The position numbers and the translations under genes are program-made. This document shows, one piece after another, positions 1-9,862 of a stretch of 64,000 bases of DNA; the stretch's first letter is position 1; every line of letters starts with the position of its first letter. The notes under the pieces were generated by a model. The model did not search any database and was not told the DNA's origin. It was given only the letters and a program-made list of their open reading frames with translations. Origin of the DNA: Dalbergia cochinchinensis (lineage: Eukaryota > Streptophyta > Magnoliopsida > Fabales > Fabaceae); contig CM062375.1 in NCBI GenBank assembly GCA_031216125.1, forward strand, positions 53,302,295 to 53,366,294. The letters run 5' to 3'.

Positions 1-22
1 AATTAATTAATGTGTGATGCAG

Positions 23-244
23 GTGACAAAGAGGGTGGATACAGGGGAACAAGTATGGAAAGCGTGGAATTGGAGGTCTGAGGGAGACCTTCTTCTGAAT
101 GGAGCTTTCTTCACTTCATCAGGAGCTGGAGCTGCATCAAGCTACGCCAGAGCCTCAAGTCTTGGTGCCAAACCCTCTTCTTTAGTTGGAACCATTACCT
201 CTGGTTCCGGTGTTCTTAACTGCCGCAGGGGCTCCATGTGTTAA
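23..244 (+). CDS. Pectate lyase (PL1 family), last exon only
   Basis: This is the 3' end of a pectate lyase, a secreted enzyme that cleaves de-esterified pectin in the cell wall by beta-elimination. The exon starts after a 3' splice site (TGATGCAG at 15-22) and opens with VTKRVDT. It continues through WNWRSEGDLLLNGAFF, then SGAGAASSYARASSLGAK, and ends in a CRRGSMC-type tail at TAA 242-244. These are the conserved C-terminal blocks of plant PL1 proteins. The catalytic parallel-beta-helix part lies upstream, outside the window. The ATG codons at 14 and 17 lie in the intron and are not starts. The family call is firm, but the family member cannot be told from this exon. Confidence 0.9.
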   Translation: MTKRVDTGEQVWKAWNWRSEGDLLLNGAFFTSSGAGAASSYARASSLGAKPSSLVGTITSGSGVLNCRRGSMC

Positions 245-1660
245 AATACCAACAAAACAAAGAAAGAAACAAAATCATGAAACAAAGAATAGCATAAATC
301 ATAAGAAGAAAGAGAAGTTTTCATTCTCTCTTACCTTATTATTTTACTGTTATAGATGTCATTGAGTGAGTTTGCAGCAATTGTGGTTGTGCGTTCTTGT
401 CCCCATTTAGATATTCTAAAAATCTGTACATGTTGTCACATATGTCAAACCGTTATCAAATTGATAACTGTGATTGCTTAGAAAAGAAGCCATTTCCCAA
501 GCTTCACTTGTGCAGGAGTTTTCCCCTTAATTTTCCAAGGGGAATAAATTCTATCCTCCTCTTCTTCCCATGTAGCTTTCTTCTTCTCACTTATCCCTTT
601 GAGTCATAGAATTCGGCCTGTGTCTACAAGTATCCTATCTGAATTTGATTGTATGCTCTTCATGATTTGTCCCAATAGAATGGGCCAAGAAGGGGAAAAG
701 ATTGTGTCATTCCAACAGTTGGTTGTGCATTTGTTTAAATCAGAATTTCATCCCTTTATACTGGTGCTTTATTGCCACGCTTTGTCTTAAATTGCATATT
801 TTCAAAGCGCCGGTGTTTCTCCAACATAAAACTAGCATTATTAAGCATAATATATACATTTTACTTTTATCATCACTTAAAAAGAGTGAATTAATATGTT
901 AATTAATTTTAATCTTTTGAGATCACAGAGTGAGTTCAAATATTATAATAATAACAATGATAATAATAGTAATATTAACAACAACTTCATGCAAAAAGAA
1001 AAATTGGTTTAATTGATTAGGTTTAGGGATTATGGAACTGGAAATAAGGCTCTTATTTCTTGCAGCTATCTGGCATGTGTGATGTGCTAGAAATATTTGT
1101 GTGTTTGATTCTATTTCCATCAGTAGGGACATTCAGGTTAGGCACATCACTCATTTGGCCGATTCTTGTTTACATGCCTTCATGGGATCGCCTAATCATC
1201 ATTCTGAGGTGTGGGTAAGCTGAACTCCTCCGGTCGGAGATGCTATAAAATTGAACTCAGATCGTAGTTCCTTTGGTAACTCAAGAAGAGCTCGGTATGG
1301 GTATTGTAATCTAAAATAAAATAGTAATATAAATCTATACTATATGAAATAAAATTTGAACATCTTATCATAAGAAACTTTAATAAATTAGGTAATCTGT
1401 TTTAATATTTACAAGAAAAAATTGATAAATTCTCATTATAAAAATATAAATTTAGAAGTGAAAAATTATACATAGTTGAAATTCATTTTATTTAAATATA
1501 TACTTATATTTTTCATGTTGAGGTTTAAAAACTTAAAAAAAATGTCTTACATTTTTTTTTGGGTTAACATTTGTATTTCATTGTATTGCATGACAATTTT
1601 ATAATCTCATGAAATGTAACATCAAAAGTCAAAATTTTTGAAACAAAATATATATGTTTA
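245..1660. other. 3' flank of pectate lyase and intergenic spacer
   Basis: About 1.4 kb of AT-rich DNA, including the 3' UTR of the pectate lyase gene. No reading frame with recognisable protein features was seen on either strand. The only simple repeat is an AAT-rich run near 942-983. Confidence 0.6.
942..983. repeat. Degenerate AAT microsatellite
   Basis: A short run of imperfect AAT/ATA units in intergenic DNA. It has no visible link to a gene. Confidence 0.6.
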
Positions 1661-1667
1661 TATTGAA

Positions 1668-2115
1668 CAAGGTTAAATGCATTTTACCCTCCTGAATTTT
1701 AGGTTATGTGCAATTTAAATCTTAACTTTTTAAAATATGCATTATGACTTCTTGAACTTTCCAAACTGTACAAAAAAATCTCTACTTTTCAAGCAGTATA
1801 TTATAACACTATTAACTTTTTGAACCGTGTAAAAACACCCTCAAAAATTTAAGTCATAGCAAGGTGTTGGATTGCACACAAAAAAATAGAGGGGTTAATT
1901 GCACATAGTATTCACGGATAAGGTATCAGGTTGCACAAATTAGAAACTTCAAGGGGTTAAGTGCACATAAATTTTATCTTTATTAGCTATCAAAATTATA
2001 TTAAGGGGTATTTTGCACAGTTTAGAAAGTTCAGGGTGTCGTGATACACATTTTGAAAAGTCAAGAGATAAATTATATATGACTTAAAATTTAAAGAGTA
2101 AAATGCATTTATCCC
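1668..2115. mobile_element. Foldback MITE-like element with long imperfect terminal inverted repeats
   Basis: The left end (GGTTAAATGCATTTTACCCT) matches the reverse complement of the right end (GGGATAAATGCATTTTACTC). Imperfect pairing continues for well over 80 bp into the element. The 7-bp direct repeat TATTGAA flanks it at 1661-1667 and 2116-2122 and is a candidate target-site duplication. The interior repeats short GGGGTTAA-TGCACA-like phrases. It has no coding capacity. The superfamily is unsure: long TIRs and a 7-9 bp duplication would suit a Mutator-like foldback. Confidence 0.65.
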
Positions 2116-2122
2116 TATTGAA

Positions 2123-3052
2123 TATGATAATTTAATTCTATAATAATTGTCGAGATAGAAACATTTTTTTTGTGTAATTTTTTTCCCAAAGAAAAAAATT
2201 TAAACATTCAATTATAAAAGAGTAGAACAACTCATTTTCAGAATACGATATCATCATTAGCAAATTTTTTTCACATGTTATCTTTTTTATGGCGGTACAT
2301 GTTAGTTTTTCCAAACCATTTCCTAAACCTATCAAAATGAATATAAAATAAACACTTTTATTAAAATTTATATATAAATAAATAAATTGATTAAATTAAA
2401 AATTGTCTTCCATCAAAATATTCATAAATAAATATATTTGTAATATAATTATATTATAGAATAATATACAAATATTAATATAAATATTTGAAAAATATAT
2501 TAGTTAAAAATAATATTTTGTATGAATAACCACTTTTTAACTAGTTATAATATCTATTTTGATAGAATTCATCATGTACATGTAGAATAGTGAAATCAAA
2601 CTACCATGACTATTTTTTTTTTTTTTTTGCTTGCATTAGGGTTTAAAGCATGCTTAAATCTATATCAAGGAAAAATAAATTAAATAATTTAACCTTTTAT
2701 TTTAAAAACATAAATATAAAATAAATTAAAGTATTTTAAAAGTAATTATATGCTAAGACCTAAAATATTATTTAAAAATTTATTGAACAACATATAAATT
2801 TTAAAGTGAAAAAATTCATAAATCTATATATAGTAGAAACCTGCTTTTTTATAAAATAACAATGAAGAATTAACATGATCATAGTTAAAAACAATAAAAA
2901 TTTAAACAGAAATAATAATTAGCCTGAATTTTTTGAAATAAACATATTTCATGTTGCAATTTAATAATTACTTTTTGATAATAAAAAACAATTGTCACAG
3001 ATTTTCCATTCACGAATTATTTATTCAAAAAATAAATAATGAATAAAATCTG

Positions 3053-3095
<43 letters not shown>

Positions 3096-3312
3096 CTGTC
3101 AAATTTCTTTTCCAAATGTCAAAAATAAAATCCAAATGGCGAAATCACCCAAAGTCTTCCTTTCATATATTATATTGGATTAGATATTAGATTGCCATAA
3201 TTCCTTTGATAAGAAGGTTATACCTCATCAGTTTGATCTACCATAAGACACACAAGTGAGCAAAATCTTCATCATCTTCTTCACTTTCAACTGAGTCATT
3301 TTTAAGATATAG
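2123..3312. other. AT-rich intergenic spacer
   Basis: No gene was seen. This stretch contains A/T homopolymers, a perfect 10-bp inverted repeat with a 5-nt loop at 3016-3040, and a long TA run described separately. Confidence 0.6.
3056..3093. repeat. (TA)n microsatellite
   Basis: About 19 uninterrupted TA units. Two more long TA runs occur in the window, near 32514 and 33768. Confidence 0.9.
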
Positions 3313-3335
3313 TTTGTCACCGTTATGGTGACAAA
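3313..3335. repeat. Perfect 9-bp inverted repeat beside the Ogre insertion site
   Basis: TTTGTCACC, a 5-nt loop GTTAT, then GGTGACAAA. It ends immediately before the 5-bp target duplication GTCTC of the Ogre element. Confidence 0.8.
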
Positions 3336-3340
3336 GTCTC

Positions 3341-6300
3341 TGTGAATAACCGATTTTATTCAATCTTTTTAACAATAAAATCCAACAATTTGCACTTAAT
3401 TTACCTTCTTTATTTATAGTTCCATTTCTTGTTTATTGAAAAATATAAAAATATAAAAATAAAAAAAATGAAAAAAAGCTGGAAGAAGAGTTCACAGACT
3501 CTTGTCTTCCCTTTTCCCCTACCCCGAGATATGCATGTGAGGCAATAGTAAAAGGGGAATGATGTTGTCCCTGGAAAATGTTGATTTCTCTTTCGGTGGG
3601 TTGGGGAATAAAAAAAAAAAAACACGGAGACATCAAAGAGAGGAGGATATCAATTTGGAGAACCTATAAAAAAAAAAAAAAAACATCCAGCAACAATTCC
3701 AGGAAGAGAACTCAAGAACAAGGTAATACCATCATCATCAGCAATATCACCATCATCAAATATAAACAAAAAAAAAAAAGAATTAAAGAGAGAAAAAGGA
3801 AGGAGGAGGCCGCGGCAGCCTCCACCACCAGCCGCGGCCTCTGTGCCCATCACCATCATCTTCCCCCTCTCTCCAGCATCATCATCTTCAACAAACACCA
3901 CCTCAAACCATCGGCCTTCCTCCCTTTTCAACCGCCAAACCCCCGGATAAACCCCAGCCACTAGATCCGAGCACCACCGTCATCACCCTCTCCTTTCAAC
4001 CCATCACCATCATTTTCAACACCACTCCCCTCTCCTTCAGTCCATGTCTCATCATCCCCCTTCAACCACCACCACTCCCCTTACTATGGCCGCCACCTAG
4101 TTCCTTCTTCCCTTCGCTGGCCAACTTCCCGATCTCACCCTTTCTTCCATTTCCGATCTCAACCTCGGCGAGCACCGTCGCCTCCCCCTCCGTGACCGGA
4201 TCGGTCTCGCTTCCCCTTCGTGACCGGATCGGTCTTGCCTCCCCGTCGTGACTGCATCGAGCCAGCGCCTGCCTTCCTCCGCCTTGGCTCCGCCCGCGCT
4301 CCCTCCCTTCCTCTTCTGCCTTACGGCCTTGATCCCCCTCAGCGGCTCTCTCTGTCTTCGCGTTCTCTCACCTTCTCTCTTTGTCTCCATCTTGAGTGTG
4401 TGGGAGAAAATGAAATTTGTGTATACGTGTGTGAGAGAAGCAGAAAGTGCTGTGTGTATGGTGTGAGAGAGGGTTTCTTTTTTGTTGTGTGCGTGCATGT
4501 TTTGTTTGAGTGCGCGTGTGTGTGAGCTGGTATTAGTGTGGGTGTGGTTGCTTGTGATGGTGAGAGTGAAAGGGAGCTGTGAGTGTGTGTGAGGGGAGTG
4601 ACCGTGTGAGTGATAGATTAAGTTTTTATTTATTATTATTATTAATTTTTTTTTATTTTGTTGGTTTTATTTAGATTTTAAATTTATTTATTTGAATTTA
4701 AATTCATTTGGCTTAGTTATTATTTGTTTTATCTTGTGATCTTTTGGGTTTTATTTGTTAAGTTTGGATTTTGATCGGCCTAAATGAACTTAAAAAAAAA
4801 AAAAGAGTTTTACTGAATTCGAGTTTAAATTTTAGATTTGTTTGTTTAGTTAATATTTATTTATTTACTTATTTATTTTAGTTTAAAAGATTTAATTGTT
4901 TGGATTGGAGTATTAACAACAAAAAGGAAAATTTCAGTTGCTTTTGGTTTCGAGTAAATATTGGAGTTTTTACTTCTTTCTTTTAATTATTATTATTATT
5001 ATTTTTTTTTCCTTTTTTAGAAAAATATAAAACATAGAAGTGGTTTAAGAAATTAGTTGGATAGAATTGTTTTATTAGAATGGAATTTGGGCTTTGATTT
5101 AGTTTAGGCCTAAATAGTTTTTTTTAGCTTGTAATAAAATTTTGATATTTCGATAAAAAAAAGGAATTTGTAATATATTTTCTTTTTTTTATTCATTTGA
5201 ATGAAATTAGGTGAATTAATTGCAAAAAAAGAAAGAAACAAAAACAAGTGATTCAATTCAATTTTCATTTAATTTAATTTTATTATTTTGGGTGAATTTG
5301 ATGTTAATGTTTCTATTAATTGAAAAAGACTAAAAAATAAAATTAGGACCTTTCTTTAGTTTAATTATTTTATATGTTTATACGTTTTGTTTAAATTAAC
5401 TATATAATGATATTCATGAATGTTTTTTAGTGTCTTGCTTATATTAAGAATGTTTGTGTCTTATGTTTTTTTTAGTTCAATTACTTTCTGTGTTTGTGTT
5501 TTGATTAAATTTAATTGTGTAATTGTAATATTTTGCATTTCTAGTTTAATTATTTTACATATCTTGTGTATTTGCGTTTATGAATTACTTATTTAGTTTT
5601 GTTATTTTATGTGTTTGTATGTTCACTTAAGTTAATTGTGCTTAATTTTATAGGTTCCCGTTAAAATTAGAATTTTGTCTAAAAAGAGAAGTTTTATCCT
5701 TTTTTTGATTCAAAATAAGTACTTGAGTGTTTTATTGGAATTTATATACTTAATTAATTGATGAATTGTATATATATAAAAAAAGAGAGGTTAATTGAGC
5801 CGAGACGGTTTGTTAATCTCATGTTTCAGAATATTTTAGTTGTGACGGCTTGATATTCAAAGTCTTTTTTAAAATAGAGTTAATTTGACTGCGACGGTTT
5901 GTTAACTTTATGTTTTAGAATATTTTAGCTGTGACAGCTTAATATTCTAAAATTCTCTTTCAAAATTAAATTTTCACCACTTAATTTATTTGTAAATAAT
6001 TTTCCTCATATTTTTCTATGCTATTTGTGCATTTTGTTTTCTTTATAAATTTCTTTTTCCTAAATTTTGTTTCAAAATATTTTATTTAACTTTTGTTATT
6101 GAAGATAAAGAATTAATTTAGCCGTGACGGCTTGTTAACTCGATATTTCGAACATTTGAGTTGTGACAGCTTAATGATTCGAAAATTTCCTTAAAAATGT
6201 TTGTTCTCTTTTATATTTGCTTCTATTGATTTATAAAAATACATAAAAAATAATTTTCTTCTTTTTTTTCTCTTATTTGTAAATATTTATAATTTATATA

Positions 6301-6754
6301 TTTATTTTCAATTTAAATTTGCTCATTTATTTAGTAAATTTCTTATTCAAATAAAAATGTTAATTTAGCCGTGACGGCTTGTTGACTTAATATTTTGGAT
6401 ACCTGAATTGTGACAGTTTGGTATTCCTGAAGTTTCTTTTAAAGAATTTCTTTTATTTATAGTTTCAATATAAGTAGAATAAAATAAATGTTTAAAAGAG
6501 GTTATTTATTTAATTTGCATAGTTAATTAAAGGTACCGTCCAAGGACGGGTGTACTAGGGTGCGTGGGATTAAATTCCTGCCCTTCCCTATACATAACCG
6601 ACTCCCGAACTCAAACTGGTTTCAAAGACTATTTTCTAAAAATGGGTTTTTCCAACGTTTTCCCAATTTTAAATAAACTTGGTGGCGACTCCAATATTTT
6701 CAAACAAAAAAATTCTCTTTTTTCGCCGTCCCCGTCGCGATCCCGGTTGTGACA
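3341..6754 (+). repeat. Ogre 5' LTR (3,414 bp)
   Basis: It begins TGTGAATAACC and ends GGTTGTGACA. It contains a CpG- and CT-rich block (about 3800-4400) with direct repeats around GTGACCGGATCGGTCT, a GT/GA-rich block (4388-4610), long AT-rich DNA, and four degenerate copies of a GACGG(C/T)TTGTTAA box. It retains about 1.18 kb (near 4431-5611) that the 3' LTR lacks. The open frames on both strands in the CT-rich block are compositional. Confidence 0.95.
5790..6432 (+). repeat. Four dispersed copies of a ~70-bp LTR module
   Basis: Copies start near 5790, 5879, 6113 and 6359. Each reads roughly TTAATTTAGCCGTGACGGCT, then TGTTAA, about 25 nt later TTGTGACAGCTTAATATT. GTGACGGCTT and its partner GTGACAGCTT recur in every copy. 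The same four are present at 20222-20864 in the 3' LTR. Spacing is irregular, so this is not a simple tandem array. Confidence 0.8.
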
Positions 6755-6756
6755 GA

Positions 6757-6774
6757 TGGCGACTCCACTGGGGA
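6757..6774 (+). other. Primer-binding site (Tat/Ogre type, probably tRNA-Arg)
   Basis: TGGCGACTCCACTGGGGA lies 2 nt after the 5' LTR. This class of sequence is described for Ogre elements as complementary to the 3' end of a tRNA-Arg. The tRNA identity is from memory and was not checked by alignment. Confidence 0.7.
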
Positions 6775-7555
6775 CTTCCAAGAGAGTCAGGCCTGTTTTA
6801 ATTATTTGTGCAAATTAAATATAGCCTCTTGACGTTTGTTTTCCTTTCCTTATTTTACTTTGTCTAATATTGTACACTTCGTCTCTTTACAGAATTTCGC
6901 TTTTCATGTGTTTATTCATAGTAGTAGCTTTATTTATTAAAACCTTAGGATAGATGACTGTTAATTAGGTTCTGTACGTGTTTGTTTGAGTTATTTTTGC
7001 AGGTTTTAGTCATGGGTAGTCTTAGGATTTCAGGTTTGTATGCTCTCTTCACCCACAACACTTATACGATAATCACACGAGTGGGGCCCTATACCCGGGT
7101 CTGAGTGTAACTTGAGATAGGTAAGAGATTGTGTAGTGGTAGCCATTTTGGATGTTCATCCTGTTTGGTTATCGCGAAAATCTCATCTAGAGTGTGATTC
7201 TTTCATGAATACCTTACACCTAGCAGTTTACCTGCTGTTGTGGGTAACATTCTGAAATGAGTCTTAACTCTAGAGACCATAGAATTCTGAGAATATAGAC
7301 CCACCCAGTGAAAGTGTTCACAAGGTAGAACGACCATAGGACCATAGAATTAACCTTCAGAATTTACCTCACATAGGACACAAAGAGAGCGTGCATTTTC
7401 CTTAACTCCTTTCTTTGTACATAATTTCCTATCATTGTTCTTTGTATATAATTTCTGTTCATTTCTTAAATTGTTGACTTTTCCTTCTTTCATTTAAATC
7501 ATTTTTTTCTTTCTATTATGGTAGGTTTGTTAGAAAGTTGAACTGAAATCTTATT
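6775..7555 (+). other. Ogre 5' leader
   Basis: This is untranslated leader between the primer-binding site and ORF1. No recognisable coding frame was seen. It probably holds packaging and dimerisation signals, but none can be named from the sequence. Confidence 0.6.
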
Positions 7556-9502
7556 GTGAGTATCTTTGGGAAAATGGGAACAAATATGAGACCAGAAAGT
7601 CAGAAAGGTGAAAAGTTGAAAAGAACTCTACGTCTCAAAGCCAAGACACCTGACACTAAAAGCCTGAGGTCTTTGGGTCAATTGCTGAAGTTACCACAAC
7701 GCTTGTCTCTCACCAGAAAATATGGAAAGATCTTGAATCTCTTAGAAGTAGAAGAGCAGGAAGAAGCAATCACAGCACTAGCACAATACTATGATCCTCC
7801 GCTCCGATGTTTCACTTTTCAAGACTTCCAGTTAGCACCGACCATTGAAGAATTTGAGAAGATCCTGGGGTTACCACTAGAAGGAGAAAAACCCTATCAC
7901 TACCAAGGCCATTATCCTTCTTTACAAACCCTATCAACTGTCCTAAGGGTAGGCGTAAAGAATCTGCATGAAGTACAGAAATGTAGGAATGTGACCTATG
8001 GATTCTCAAGAGATTACCTGGAAGAGCATATGCGTCGTTTAGCTCAAGTTGAAGACTGGGATGCTTTCGTAGATGTGCTGGCCTTCACTATCTATGGCAC
8101 TGTCTTATTTCCGAATATTGAAGGCCTTGTAGATCTTGGGGCTATTGATGTGTTCCTTGCTCGTAAATTCCACGGTCATAATCCCGTTCCAGCCCTCCTG
8201 GCAGATGTTTATTGTACTCTGAATTTTTGCCATGAGAGAAATGGTAAGAGAATTTCGTCGCTTTACCAATGTTATATGTGTGGGTTACTTCGCACATATT
8301 CCAAAGGAATTACAAGGCGCCTTGTCCGATTGAAGACCTACGAATGCATAATATCAAGAAGAAGAGTGGACAAGAGTGGGCTCAAGACCTGGCCAAATTG
8401 AATGAAAAGATGATACGATGGTATCCTTGGAGGGAGGATAGTCAAACTCTGATCTATCAGTGCAGAAGCTTTCCAAACGTACCTCTCATGGGTACCCGAG
8501 GATGCATAAATTACAATCCTGTCTTGGTATTACGCCAACTCGATTATCCCATGATGGGACCTCCTTCTGAAGCTGCAGTTACTCCATTTGTCTCATATTA
8601 TCAAGACTCCAATGACATTGACCTATTCCAGAAGATCCGGTCCGCTTGGAACAAGATTGTCAAGAAAAGAAAAGAACTGGAAGTTAGGAGTTATGCTGTG
8701 AAAGAAAGTTATCATCAATGGGTGAAAAATAGGGCTCAAGAGATCAAGCTGCCCTTCAAGGTCATAACTGTTACTCCTCTGGACAATGTATCAACCTGGG
8801 GTTTACATGAAAATGAAGAAATCAAGGAAGTGAAGGAGAAACTAGACAAGGTTGAACAAGAAAATATGCAAATAGAAGCTGAGTTGAAAAGTGTCCACCA
8901 TAACTACGTGGCGTTAAAACGAGAAAGCGCTGAAAAGGATCAAGCCCTAGAAGGAACAAGCAAGAAGCTGAAGATGGGGCACGAGCACATGATGAAGACC
9001 AAGGAATGCCTCAAAGCTGCCAACAAAGAGCTTGGACTTCGGAGGCAGGAGCGTGACAAAGCGCTAGCCGAGAATCAACAGCTGAAAGATCTACTTCGAA
9101 AGGCCAAAATTGTTGAAGAAACTGCGCTAAGAGGTGAAGAACAAATGAAACAACAAATGGAAGAATTGAACAATGAATACCAGAGGAAGATTGAAGAGCT
9201 AAGTCAACACATGAATGATGAGGTCATGGAATATCAAGTTGCTCTGGAAGAAGAAAAGGAAAGAGTTACAAGTTTGGATTCTGAAATACAAAGATCGTAA
9301 CCACATTATTCATGAGCTGAAGACTCGCTTCTCAAACTTGGCAGGATTGGCTAATGCGGCCATCGAAGATGTTCCAAGATACTTAGGATTGGCCGAGCAA
9401 GGAATAATCCCTTTCAAGACCCCAATCGAGATTTGTAATTTTGTTGACTACTGTAGAGATTTGATTGGGAGGATGAAACAAATAATTGCTGAGAGATGCT
9501 GA
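7556..9502 (+). pseudogene. Ogre ORF1 protein (function unknown), frameshifted
   Basis: This is the extra ORF upstream of gag that marks Ogre-type elements; its role is unknown. The frame opens at 7556 (or at the ATG at 7574). It runs in frame 2 to about 8245, moves to frame 1 until 9300, and returns to frame 2 to the stop at 9500-9502. The N-terminal part is a globular plant-retroelement domain with conserved phrases such as LYVWVTSHIF, RWYPW and FPNVPLMGTRGCINYNP. About 150 residues of strongly charged heptad-like sequence (about 8815-9290) predict a coiled coil. The last 60 residues (FSNLAGLANAAIEDVPRYL) form a separate conserved tail. Two single-base-type indels break the gene. The stretch 9503-9862 before gag is noncoding. 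Confidence 0.8.
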
Positions 9503-9862
9503 GAATGACAGTTACGGCTTTATAATGTGTTGTCTTTTGTTGTTTTGGGAATGAATGTAAAAAAGAAAATGGGTACAATACCCCTTTATGAATGAAAAAT
9601 CCTTGTTTCTCTGCATTGTGTTGGTCTCATAGCGATACCCATGACTTAGTACTTTTGAACGAGACGTTCTGAGGAACAGTTATCATCAAAGATACTCACA
9701 TCAAGACTCAGCTCGATCATTTCTAACAAATAGCTATGTTTTTATCTCTTACTTTTCACTAAAATTGTTTTCTTGTCTAGGTAAAAATCCATCACAATTG
9801 GGCGCCCAAGGAAAACCGATACCGATCAAACTCGAATTCACAATACCAGAGCCCGGACCAAA

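Noticed and set aside
3578..4525. Open frames on both strands in the Ogre 5' LTR (and matching ones near 19151-20067)
   Set aside because: They come from low-complexity CT/GC-rich LTR sequence, differ between the two LTRs through indels and match no family.
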